Assembly (NCBI GenBank): GCA_945862235.1 | Contig: CAMAYU010000007.1 | Location: forward strand, 1 to 64,000 | Source: Schlesneria paludicola DSM 18645 | GTDB lineage: Bacteria; Planctomycetota; Planctomycetia; Planctomycetales; Planctomycetaceae | Direction: 5' to 3' | DNA: 64,000 nt | Shown here: piece after piece, positions 16,796 to 24,973 of the stretch | How positions within the stretch are numbered: the first letter of the stretch is position 1 | Layout: each line of letters starts with the position of its first letter | Notes under the pieces: generated by a model | Seen by the model: only the letters and a program-made list of their open reading frames with translations | Database searches by the model: none | What the model was told of the DNA's origin: nothing | Program-made: the position numbers and the translations under genes

Positions 16796-19700
16796 ATGAC
16801 GTTGTCGGAACTGCTGGAAGGCAAGTTTCGTGGCGATATTCGCTTTCGGGGTGCCGCGTACATTCAGGCCGAGCGAGTCTCCGTGATTCGTGTGACGCCA
16901 GATCATTTGTTCGCCGTCGTGCGGGATGGCGTTGAATTTCAAACGCAACTCAGCCGCGATGGCGGGCCGTTTCGGATGATCTGCAATTGCGCGGGAACGT
17001 CCGCGAATCCGAGCGGCAACGCTCAGTGCAAGCATTTGTGGGCCACGATCCTCGCCGCCGATGCCGGATCCTACGTCTCGCCCTCCACCAAGCCGGGGTT
17101 CTTTCCGCCGTTCATGGTTGAGGACGATGTGCCGCTCCGTTTCGGAAGCGATTCCGAAGTCTGGGATGATGTCGAAGCCGATGCCGCCGCCTTGGCTGAT
17201 ATGGGAACGTCTTCCAGTCGCTCCAAGAAGAAAAAATCAAAGGCTGGCGACGATGACGACGATGCGGACGAACCAAAATTTGAAGCATCGGTACGCCTGA
17301 AAGAGTGGGAAATCCGACTCAGTGAACTGCGCAAAGAGATGCAGGGCGAAGAGTCCTCCACTTCAGCGGCCGGTCGCGAGCGGCAGGTCTTTTACGAGAT
17401 TGACGCTCGGGCGAGCGAAGAGGCGGGATTGATCGTCATTCAAACCTCGCAACGTCAGCGACGCGCGAACGGCGAATGGGGGAAACTGAAGCCGCTCAAG
17501 CTGCGTCCTGGCAAGTTTGAAGAGATCGACGACGACGAGGATCGCCGTATCCTCGCGCACATCGTTGGCGGGACTCCCGACCGAACCTCGCTCTCCGGAC
17601 AAGTGGCCGACAATCTGGCCGCGTTCCGTTACCGAGTCCCTCACGATCTGTGCCAACTGCTGTTGCCCGCGATTTGTGCCACCGGTCGCATCCGCCTGCT
17701 TGGCGACGACGAACGCGTCACCGAAACGCTGTCATGGGACGCGGGCGCGCCGTGGGAACTTTGCTTGGCAGTCGAGTTTGAAGAAGACCAGCAAGTCTGG
17801 AAGTTGCGAGGAACATTGCGACGCGGATCGGAAAAGATGCCGTTGCGTGAGCCGGTACTGGTCGTGCCGGGTGGCCTCGCCATCACAGACACGCAGGTCC
17901 GACCGTTTCAGGATTTCGATGCCTATCCGTGGGTGACACTGCTCCGACGCTCAGACGAATTCCAAGTGGCCGCAGGCGAAGAACACGCACTCGTTGACCG
18001 ACTGCTCGACATGCCCGCGCTGCCGAAGCTCGAGCTTCCGGAAGAACTGCGTCTCGAAGAAGTGGTCGTGGCACCGCAACCGATTGTGGTGGTCCACGCT
18101 CCCGGCCGATCGCGCTGGCATCAGGATCGACTCAAGGCGGAAGTGTTGTTCGACTACGATGGCACTCCCGTGCGCGGGACCAGCAGCCAGTGGGCCATCG
18201 TTCAGCGTAAGGCCAATCGCTGCCTCGTGCGCGATCGTCAGGCCGAAGCCTTGGCGTGGTCACAGTTGCAGGACGGCGGCTTCCGGCGACTGCTCGATTA
18301 CCGTCGCGGCCAGCACGACGCCGAGATCGCTGCACGCGATCTCGCTCCCGCCGTGCGTGCCCTCATCGCCGATGGCTGGCAGGTGAAAGCCGATGGCAAG
18401 CAAGTGCGACAAGCGGTCGATCTGAAGTTCCAAATCAAGTCGAACATCGACTGGTTCGAGCTGCATGCCGACGTGAATTTCGGCGGGGCGCGCGTCACGT
18501 TTCCCGAGTTGCTCGCCGCGCTGGCTCGTGGCGACGGCACCATTATGCTGGACGACGGTTCGCTGGGAATTCTGCCCGAAGAATGGATGGAGCGTTACGG
18601 GTTGCTCGCAGGGTTGGGCGTGGCCGAAGGAGACCATCTCCAGTTCACCAACGTTCAAGTCGGCATCTTGGACGCGCTGCTCTCGACGCAATCGACGGTC
18701 GATCTCGACGCCCGCTTCATTGAGGTCCGCGATCGGCTTGCGGCATTTGAAGGGATCAAGAGCGAGCCGGAACCTCCTTCGTTCAAAGGTGAGCTTCGTC
18801 CGTATCAGCGCGAGGGCCTTGGATGGCTCCGATTCCTCGAAGAGTTTCAATTCGGCGGCTGTCTCGCGGACGACATGGGTCTCGGTAAGACGATCCAAGT
18901 CCTCGCGTTCCTTGAAGGGCGACGCAAGCCCGCCAAGAAACGCCGCACGTCACTCGTGGTCGTCCCCAAATCGCTGATGTTCAACTGGAAGCAGGAAGCG
19001 GAGAAGTTTACGCCAGAGATGAATGTGCTCGAATACTCGGGACTCGACCGCGCCAAGCTGCGTGACGACTTTGGCGAGTACGACTTGATCCTGACGACCT
19101 ACGGGACGCTGCGACGCGATGTCCTCATCATGAAAGAAGTCGATTTCGACTACGTGATTTTGGATGAGGCTCAAGCCATCAAGAACTCGGCCTCGCAAGT
19201 GGCCAAGGCGACGCGATTACTCAAAGCGCGACACCGTATCGGCCTGAGCGGCACGCCGATCGAGAACCATCTCGGCGATCTCTGTTCCATTTTCGAGTTC
19301 CTCAACCCCGGCATGTTGGGACGCAGTTCCGCCTTCAAATTGCATGCGGCCGATCCCGAAAACGTCGAGACCCGCCGCGTTTTGGCTGACGGCTTGAAGC
19401 CGCTCATCCTGCGACGCACTAAGCAAAGCGTGGCCAGCGAACTTCCCGAAAAGCTCGAACAAACGATCTTTTGCGAGATGGGGCCCGATCAACAGCGGCT
19501 GTACGACGAGATGCGTGCCCATTACCGCGACTCGTTGCTTGGGATCATCGAGGATCAAGGCTTGGCCAAGTCCAAGATGCACGTTCTCGAAGCGTTGCTC
19601 AGATTGCGACAGGCCGCGTGTCACCCGGCTCTGCTCGACAAGTCGTCCTCCGCCGATTCGAGTGCAAAGCTCGATGTCCTCATTCCGCACATCGAAGAGT

Positions 19701-20167
19701 TGATCGAAGAGGGGCACAAGACGCTCGTCTTCTCGCAGTTCACCAGCATGTTGGCGATCGTGCGAGAACACTTCGACAAGAAGGGAATCGTCTACGAATA
19801 CCTCGATGGCCAGACGCGCGACCGTAAGGAACGCGTCGAGCGATTCCAGTCGGATGAAAAATGCGGCGTGTTCCTCATTAGCCTCAAAGCGGGCGGTTTG
19901 GGTCTGAACCTGACTGCGGCCGATTATGTCTTCATTCTCGATCCGTGGTGGAACCCCGCCGTCGAAACGCAGGCAATCGACCGCGCCCACCGCGTCGGTC
20001 AAACGCGACAAGTCTTCGCGTATCGACTCATCTGCAAAGGGACCGTCGAAGAGAAGATCGCCGAGTTGCAGAAGCAGAAACGAGAACTCGCCGACGCGAT
20101 CCTCGAACAGAACAACTCAATCCTCCAAGACATGACCGCCGACGACTTGAAGATGTTGCTGTCGTAA
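16796..20167 (+). CDS. SWIM-domain SNF2-family helicase
   Basis: A 1123-residue protein. The ATG at 16796 is chosen (AGGGAA upstream; the ORF-track extension to 16625 looks non-coding). A SWIM zinc finger lies near the N-terminus (CNC at residues 63-65, CKH at 78-80). It is followed by an acidic/Lys linker (SSRSKKKKSKAGDDDDDADE) and a long region preceding the ATPase. The Swi2/Snf2 core spans about residues 665-1120: MGLGKTIQVLAF (Walker A), DEAQAIKNSASQ (motif II), GLSGTPIENHLGDL (motif III), LVFSQFTSMLAI, LKAGGLGLNLTAADYV and QAIDRAHRVGQTRQV (motif VI). This is an ATP-dependent DNA or nucleoprotein translocase, similar to bacterial HepA/RapA-like SNF2 proteins. Its target is unknown. Confidence 0.9.
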   Translation: MTLSELLEGKFRGDIRFRGAAYIQAERVSVIRVTPDHLFAVVRDGVEFQTQLSRDGGPFRMICNCAGTSANPSGNAQCKHLWATILAADAGSYVSPSTKPGFFPPFMVEDDVPLRFGSDSEVWDDVEADAAALADMGTSSSRSKKKKSKAGDDDDDADEPKFEASVRLKEWEIRLSELRKEMQGEESSTSAAGRERQVFYEIDARASEEAGLIVIQTSQRQRRANGEWGKLKPLKLRPGKFEEIDDDEDRRILAHIVGGTPDRTSLSGQVADNLAAFRYRVPHDLCQLLLPAICATGRIRLLGDDERVTETLSWDAGAPWELCLAVEFEEDQQVWKLRGTLRRGSEKMPLREPVLVVPGGLAITDTQVRPFQDFDAYPWVTLLRRSDEFQVAAGEEHALVDRLLDMPALPKLELPEELRLEEVVVAPQPIVVVHAPGRSRWHQDRLKAEVLFDYDGTPVRGTSSQWAIVQRKANRCLVRDRQAEALAWSQLQDGGFRRLLDYRRGQHDAEIAARDLAPAVRALIADGWQVKADGKQVRQAVDLKFQIKSNIDWFELHADVNFGGARVTFPELLAALARGDGTIMLDDGSLGILPEEWMERYGLLAGLGVAEGDHLQFTNVQVGILDALLSTQSTVDLDARFIEVRDRLAAFEGIKSEPEPPSFKGELRPYQREGLGWLRFLEEFQFGGCLADDMGLGKTIQVLAFLEGRRKPAKKRRTSLVVVPKSLMFNWKQEAEKFTPEMNVLEYSGLDRAKLRDDFGEYDLILTTYGTLRRDVLIMKEVDFDYVILDEAQAIKNSASQVAKATRLLKARHRIGLSGTPIENHLGDLCSIFEFLNPGMLGRSSAFKLHAADPENVETRRVLADGLKPLILRRTKQSVASELPEKLEQTIFCEMGPDQQRLYDEMRAHYRDSLLGIIEDQGLAKSKMHVLEALLRLRQAACHPALLDKSSSADSSAKLDVLIPHIEELIEEGHKTLVFSQFTSMLAIVREHFDKKGIVYEYLDGQTRDRKERVERFQSDEKCGVFLISLKAGGLGLNLTAADYVFILDPWWNPAVETQAIDRAHRVGQTRQVFAYRLICKGTVEEKIAELQKQKRELADAILEQNNSILQDMTADDLKMLLS

Positions 20168-20256
20168 CAAGACCAACTGCGGTCGCACTCGCCAATTCGT
20201 CCGATATACTCCTGCCGTTCCGTTATTCCTCGTGAATGAAATGTGAGACCGCTGCC

Positions 20257-21376
20257 ATGGAAACTGCCCAACAAGATGAAGCGAAGTCGCTGATTGCCCG
20301 GATTCTCCAACTCCGAGACTCTCTTTGACTGGGCTGCCAAGCAGCAACGCATCGCCGAGATTAGTACGCGCATGTCTGAGCCAGACTTCTGGAACAACCA
20401 GGAGAAGGCTCAGGCCACGATGAACGAGTTCAAGCAGCTCAACGCCGCGATCAAGCCGATCGCCGAACTCGTCAAAGGGGCCGAAGACCTTGGCGTCATG
20501 GTTGAGTTCGCCGAAATGGGCGAAGACGTGGGAGACGATGCGGTCACATTGGTCGCATCGCTCCACGAGCAGTTCGCCAAAGCCGAACTGCAAGCGATGC
20601 TGTCCGGCCCGCAAGACGGCAACGCCGCTTACATCGCGGTTCAATCGGGCGAAGGAGGCACGGACGCCCAAGACTTCGCCGAGCTGCTGCTGCGCATGTA
20701 TCAACGCTGGGCCGAGAATCGTGGGTTCACTTCGGAATTGCTCGATTCGTCACCCGCCGAAGAGGCCGGCATTCACTCGGCCACGCTCATCATTCGCGGT
20801 CCGTTCATTTTCGGACTGCTGAAGGGCGAGACAGGCAATCACCGGCTGATCCGGATGAGTCCCTTCGATTCGGCTCACCGCCGCCAAACGTCGTTCGCGG
20901 CCGTCGATGTCACACCCGAAGTGGACGACAGCATCAACATCGATGTCGCATGGGACGATCCGAAGATCATCCGCGAAGACATCTGTCGCGCCAGTGGTGC
21001 CGGTGGCCAGAAGGTCAACAAAACCGACTCGGCCATCCGGCTGACGCACCTGCCAACCAACGCCGTGGTTCAGTGTCAGAACGAGCGGAGCCAACATCAG
21101 AACCGGGCACTCGCCCGCAAAATGATGATCGCCAAGCTGTACCAGTTGGAGGCCGACAAACGCGACGCCGAGATCTCTGCTCGGCGCGGCCAAAAGTCAC
21201 GTATCGGCTTCGGTGGTGAAACAATTCGCAGCTACGTCCTGCACCCCGAGTCGTACTGCAAAGACAATCGCTCCGAGTACAAGACCTCTCACCCGCTGGC
21301 ACTACTGGATGGCGACCTCGACCCGTGGATCGAAGCCTACCTCCGTTGGGCATTGGCTCAAAGTACGGCCACGTAA
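20257..21376 (+). CDS. prfB: Peptide chain release factor 2 with programmed +1 frameshift
   Basis: The track ORF (20294-21376) is only the second part. Zero-frame translation from ATG 20257 reads METAQQDEAKSLIARILQLR-DSL and then TGA. A +1 shift at CTT-TGA-C continues as DWAAKQQRIAEISTRMSEP, the normal RF2 N-terminal domain, giving a product of about 372 residues. The RF2 recognition motif SPF (RMSPFDSAHRR) and the catalytic GGQ (SGAGGQKVNKTDSAI) are present. It releases nascent chains at UGA and UAA. The in-frame UGA makes synthesis autoregulated by RF2 level. An in-frame ATG at 20236 is an alternative start. TATACT at 20205-20210 could be a -10 box. Confidence 0.93.
20323..20329 (+). promoter_or_regulatory. 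RF2 programmed frameshift site CTT-TGA-C
   Basis: The slippery Leu codon CTT (20323-20325), stop TGA (20326-20328) and following C match the conserved bacterial prfB recoding site. The Shine-Dalgarno-like stimulator seen in E. coli (AGGGGG) is weak here; only CCGAGA lies upstream. Confidence 0.9.
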
Positions 21377-22123
21377 TCGTTCGACCGAGTCGATCATGTC
21401 TCACGCAGCTGAGATTGTTTCGAGCGGTTCTGTCGGTGACGCGATGGAACGACGGTCGTCCCGTCGCTTCGTCAACGGGATGGCCTAACTCGTCTAGGAG
21501 AGATCGTCTTGGCAATCCGTCGCCGGAGCTGTTGTAGGGCGGGCGGTTTGGGTCGGTGGGGGGGCAGATGGAATTGTGGTCGGAGAGGCTGGTGGTGAGC
21601 GAGAAGCCTATCGGGCATGGCGGCCGGATCGGAGTGGTTGTTGCCACCTTCGCCATGGGACAGGTTGCCAAAAAGGGCATCTCGTCAATTTTTTGATGGA
21701 TGCATCTCGTCATTTTTTGATGGATACTGTGCGGGAACTCAACATCAGCCCGATCACGACTCATTAGGCGACTGGAAAGACTTGCCTGACCCACACCAAC
21801 CCGAAGTGTGAGTTGCAGAGTTACCCGCCCGGCTGTGGGAGACAACACTGATCCGCGGATGATGCTGACGCCCTTGATCTTCAATGACGTGACGGAAGAC
21901 TCGGTCGTCGGGGGGAATCATGACGAAGATCATGACTCGGTGCGAGCAGGACATGGCGTGTCGCGTGATCGCCTGAAAGAACACCCCAGCCTGTTTTCGT
22001 GAAGGCTCAACCGGTGTTTCGGGGAGGTCTGTTCGCGTCGAGGAAAAGCGATTAAATCGCTTGGAGAGCATACGGCTGGGAGCTGTGTAAAACATCGAAG
22101 GAATTGGTATCGGGGGGCCAGGG
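21377..22123. other. Gene-poor region with repeat fragments
   Basis: About 750 bases without a credible gene. It contains a G-rich stretch near 21560, a 25-bp tandem duplication at 21678-21726, and at 21792-21812 a half copy of the ACCAACCCGAAG repeat family. The ORFs listed here have biased composition and no recognisable domain. The region looks like degraded insertion debris. Confidence 0.5.
21678..21726. repeat. Tandem duplication of about 25 bp
   Basis: CATCTCGTCA(A)TTTTTTGATGGATG occurs twice head to tail, with one base difference in length. Confidence 0.85.
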
Positions 22124-22249
22124 ATCGAACTTGCACTTCTGCCGTTGATTGACGAAGTGAAGTACTTTGCGATGGTTCGGAAGCTGCGTTGGCCGGAGGA
22201 TGTTTGTTGCTCTCATTGCGAATCGGCGCAGGTGACGCGGCGGGGCTGA
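22124..22249 (+). pseudogene. IS1595-type transposase remnant (N-terminal fragment)
   Basis: In frame from about 22124 the translation is IELALLPLIDEVKYFAMVRK then LRWPEDVCCSHCESAQVTRRG and a TGA at 22247. This matches the N-terminal zinc-ribbon region of IS1595-group transposases, where an LRWP-x-G-V-x-C-x-x-C segment precedes the catalytic domain. No start codon is present at the expected place and nothing downstream continues the domain, so only a fragment of about 40 residues survives. It is too short for the ORF track. Confidence 0.7.
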
Positions 22250-22383
22250 ATGAACCGAAAACCGCTCCTGCACCCACCTTGCCCACCCACTCAACGTCCA
22301 ACTCCGCAGAAAGATAGGGGGACCGAGAAATTGTGAAGTTGAAACACAACGAGAATTCTCGGTGAAAAACAGCCCTTCGATGA

Positions 22384-22412
22384 TTGACAACTTGAACTAA
22401 CAACACTTTACT
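22384..22412 (+). promoter_or_regulatory. Sigma70-type promoter for the HU-like gene
   Basis: TTGACA (22384-22389), a 17-base spacer and TTTACT (22407-22412) give a full -35 consensus and a 4/6 -10. This would leave a 5' leader of about 110 bases before the ATG at 22532. Confidence 0.6.
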
Positions 22413-22531
22413 CTGCTTCCGGGTCGCCGCTGGCGTGTGCCCCTGACAAGGATGTCGAGCAGGAAGATGGACTTTTCTGAGTCGCGAGATCGCAGTATTT
22501 GATCACGAGATCACAACCTGAGGAGTAGGAA

Positions 22532-22849
22532 ATGTCGGAAGCAAAGAAGGCGAAGTCCAAGACGGAAGTACTCACCGCTTTGGCGGAAGCCACTGGACTG
22601 ACCCGCAAAGATGTCGGAAATGTGTTCGCCCAATTGAGTGAACTGATTGGCAAAGAGATCGGCAAAAAGGGACCTGGTGTGTTCAGCTTCCCAGGACTCT
22701 TGAAGATTCAAGTAATTCGTAAACCAGCCACTAAGGCCACAACTCGCAAGAACCCTTTCAAGCCCGATGAAATGATGGAAGTTAAGGCCAAGCCCGCTCG
22801 TAATGTTGTGAAGGTTCGGCCGCTCAAGTCCCTCAAGGAAATGGCGTAG
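22532..22849 (+). CDS. HU/IHF-family DNA-binding protein
   Basis: A 105-residue basic protein. The HU fold is recognisable from KTEVLTALAEATGLTRKDVG (helices) and IGKEIGKKGPGVFSFPGLLKIQV (beta arm base). The arm carries RKPATKATTRKNPFKP, close to the R-x-x-R-N-P tip sequence of HU. The tail is Lys-rich (KVRPLKSLKEMA). It should bend and compact DNA, possibly with specialised specificity, since the N-terminal alignment differs from canonical HU (MNKxELI). A strong ribosome site (GAGGAGTAGGAA) precedes the start. csrA follows 66 bases downstream and could be cotranscribed. Confidence 0.85.
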   Translation: MSEAKKAKSKTEVLTALAEATGLTRKDVGNVFAQLSELIGKEIGKKGPGVFSFPGLLKIQVIRKPATKATTRKNPFKPDEMMEVKAKPARNVVKVRPLKSLKEMA

Positions 22850-22915
22850 CCTCCCGAGTGCGAGCTTCAGACATTGAATCGCTCGCCAGAGGCTCCCGGT
22901 TGGAAGGAGCTTATT

Positions 22916-23119
22916 ATGCTTGTCTTGTCTCGCAAGAGAAACGAAAGCATCCTCATTGACGGCTCAATTGTTATCACGGTTATTGAAATTCGTGGTGATA
23001 AGGTTCGACTTGGTATCGAAGCCCCTCGTGAAGTGCCGATTCACAGACAGGAAGTTTCAGCAGCGATCGCTGCCGAGATGGAACTGTTGGTGATAGCGAA
23101 GACAGACTGTGAAGGGTGA
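22916..23119 (+). CDS. csrA: Carbon storage regulator CsrA
   Basis: A 67-residue protein. The start at 22916 is fixed by GGAAGGAGC upstream and the family-typical [20 protein letters not shown]; the track start at 22874 is an extension. The RNA-binding features are intact: LSRK at the N-terminus and [18 protein letters not shown] in the centre. It binds GGA motifs in 5' leaders and represses or stabilises mRNAs. No fliW or flagellar genes are nearby. The C-terminal 20 residues are ordinary for the family. Confidence 0.95.
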   Translation: MLVLSRKRNESILIDGSIVITVIEIRGDKVRLGIEAPREVPIHRQEVSAAIAAEMELLVIAKTDCEG

Positions 23120-23207
23120 TCACTGGTGTCGCGGAGCGGGTGGTGTTTGGGTTGCCGGTGGTCTTTTTGAAAGATAAGCTTCGCTGCGGTTCCTCTCAGT
23201 GCTTGAT

Positions 23208-23280
23208 GGCCCCATCGTCTAGAGGCCTAGGACAACGGATTTTCAGTCCGTGAACTGGGGTTCGAATCCCCATGGGGTCA
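23208..23280 (+). tRNA. tRNA-Glu (anticodon TTC)
   Basis: The acceptor stem GGCCCCA / TGGGGTC pairs with one G-U. The anticodon stem ACGGA / TCCGT encloses TTTTCAG with anticodon TTC. The T-arm is CTGGGGTTCGAATCCCCAT. The gene is 73 bases with discriminator A; CCA is not encoded. A rho-independent terminator follows about 40 bases downstream. Confidence 0.95.
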
Positions 23281-23319
23281 GTATTTTGGTTGAGGTTGAG
23301 GTTGAATCGTGTCGAATAG

Positions 23320-23349
23320 AAAGCCCCTGCTCACGCAGGGGCTTTTTTT
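23320..23349 (+). terminator. Rho-independent terminator after tRNA-Glu
   Basis: AAAGCCCCTGC-TCAC-GCAGGGGCTTT with a run of seven T gives an 11-bp perfect stem and 4-base loop, a textbook terminator. Confidence 0.92.
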
Positions 23350-23520
23350 GTTTCTCTTCTGAGGACTTCTTTGCCTGCCAGTTTTGTGAGCGTGGTCTTG
23401 CGGCGACGCGTGAGTAAGGTCCCTGGCGACAACAGCGAGCGCGGCATCGAGATCATGATTCTCGTGCCCTCGTCGGGCGAGGGTACTTCTGGCGGCGAAA
23501 GGCCAGAACCAAGAGTCACG

Positions 23521-24615
23521 TCAGCGAATCTTCAGGCTTGCCACAGCGAGCAGGGCCAATAACGCCGAGCCGATCCAGAATCGGACGACGATCTTCGTTT
23601 CGGAGATGCCTCGAAAAACGAAGTGATTGTGGAGTGGGCTACACGCGAGAACACGGCGTCCAGTAAACCGGTAGCTGGCGACTTGAGCGATCACGCTGAG
23701 CGTCTCCACGACGAAGACACCGCCCACGATGACGAGTAGGACCTCTTGTCGCACCACCAAAGCTCCGTATCCAAGGAGGGCGCCGGTCGGAAGTGAGCCG
23801 GTGTCCCCCATAAAGACTTCGGCGGGGTGGCAGTTGAACCAAAGGAACCCGAGCATCGCTCCGACCATGGCCGCGAACAACACACCCAACTCACCGGCTC
23901 CGACCATGTGCGGGATGCTGAGATATTCAGCCATGAGGCGGTGGCCACTCAGATACGACAGGGCCGCATACGCGAGGCCCGCAAAAACCAAACATCCGGC
24001 AGCCAGGCCATCGAGTCCATCCGTTAGATTGACTCCGTTGGAGCTGCCGACCATGACAAAGGCGGACCAACCGATGAAGCCCGCCCCGAGAAACAGGCTC
24101 ATTTTCCCGAACGGAAACACCAATTCCAATCCCTGTGGCTGGCTGAGTTGCACCATGTAGAGCCATGAAGAAACCGCCAGTGCGAAGACCGACTGTGCGA
24201 CTATTTTTTGACGTGCCGTCAGACCGCGTCGCTGGGTGCTGATCTTGATCCAGTCATCCATCGCACCGAGACAGCCGAATCCGACGACGACGAGCAGCGC
24301 CTGAATCACGTAGCGATTGGAGAGGTCGGCACAGCAGACCGCCGCCACCACGATTGCGGCCACAATGAACAAACCACCCATCGTGGGAGTGTTGCTCTTG
24401 GCGGCATGGAGTTCGTTGAGCCGGGCCGAAGCGCTGTCGATCCGTTCGCGAAAGCGCGACTTCAACCAGCGGATGGCAAACGGCCCGCAGACGACGGCGG
24501 TCAGGAACGACACCATTGCGGCCAATGCAATGCGCGCGGTGAGGAAGACGTGAGAGTCACCCGTCGCAGCGTCCGCCAGCCAGAAGCCATAATGTTTGAG
24601 AAGCCAGACGAGCAT
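23521..24615 (-). CDS. mraY: Phospho-N-acetylmuramoyl-pentapeptide transferase
   Basis: A 364-residue membrane protein with about ten hydrophobic segments. It transfers phospho-MurNAc-pentapeptide to undecaprenyl phosphate, making lipid I. Signature motifs: NTPTMGGLFIV, GSSNGVNLTDGLDGLAAG (catalytic Asp), FMGDTGSLPTGALLG and SPLHNHFVFRG (HHH-like loop). It supports a functional peptidoglycan pathway. It is the third gene of a minus-strand murE-murF-mraY order but is separated from murF by 358 bases of repeats, so it may have its own promoter. Confidence 0.95.
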   Translation of the reverse strand: MLVWLLKHYGFWLADAATGDSHVFLTARIALAAMVSFLTAVVCGPFAIRWLKSRFRERIDSASARLNELHAAKSNTPTMGGLFIVAAIVVAAVCCADLSNRYVIQALLVVVGFGCLGAMDDWIKISTQRRGLTARQKIVAQSVFALAVSSWLYMVQLSQPQGLELVFPFGKMSLFLGAGFIGWSAFVMVGSSNGVNLTDGLDGLAAGCLVFAGLAYAALSYLSGHRLMAEYLSIPHMVGAGELGVLFAAMVGAMLGFLWFNCHPAEVFMGDTGSLPTGALLGYGALVVRQEVLLVIVGGVFVVETLSVIAQVASYRFTGRRVLACSPLHNHFVFRGISETKIVVRFWIGSALLALLAVASLKIR

Positions 24616-24653
24616 CAGCGGCGATCCAATGGCACTGGTAAAACGGTTTCAAA

Positions 24654-24732
24654 ACCAACTCGAAGCGTCAGCGAGGAACGATTGGCGTCTAGCCAGGGTG
24701 GAGCAGCGTCCTCGCTGACGCTTCGGGTTGGT
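24654..24732. repeat. ACCAACCCGAAGCG-family palindrome between murF and mraY
   Basis: ACCAACTCGAAGCGTCAGCGAGGA pairs with TCCTCGCTGACGCTTCGGGTTGGT with one mismatch in 24, around a 31-base loop. It belongs to the same family as 28067-28178, 45773-45829 and 59138-59212. Confidence 0.88.
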
Positions 24733-24768
24733 GTCGGCCAAGCGACTCCTGCCGCTCGAAATGCGGAG

Positions 24769-24801
24769 CCGGGTGCCGGGAGATGATCCCCCGGCACCCG
24801 G
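24769..24801. repeat. Perfect 12-bp hairpin
   Basis: CCGGGTGCCGGG and CCCGGCACCCGG pair exactly around a 9-base loop. There is no T-tract on either strand. It might slow transcription between murF and mraY. Confidence 0.8.
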
Positions 24802-24806
24802 TCGTT

Positions 24807-24931
24807 GGTTTCGTCACCGAGACAAACAAAACGACTGACCCAGTAGCCACTTCATTCGCTCTTGAAGCACTCGCGGCCGGCGCGACCCAGACCGCATGGA
24901 TTCCCGCAAACCCTGCACTCGTGACGAAACC
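24807..24931. repeat. Inverted repeat with GGTTTCGTCAC arms
   Basis: GGTTTCGTCAC at 24807 pairs with GTGACGAAACC at 24921, enclosing about 100 bases without a gene. It completes a run of three palindromes filling the 358-base gap between murF and mraY. Confidence 0.65.
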
Positions 24932-24973
24932 GATTCTCCTGCTGACTTGCGGTGATTCGTTCAATCTTGCGAC

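Noticed and set aside
21015-21884. 289-aa minus-strand ORF overlapping the end of prfB
   Set aside because: It overlaps conserved prfB sequence by more than 350 bases and has low-complexity, stop-avoiding composition.
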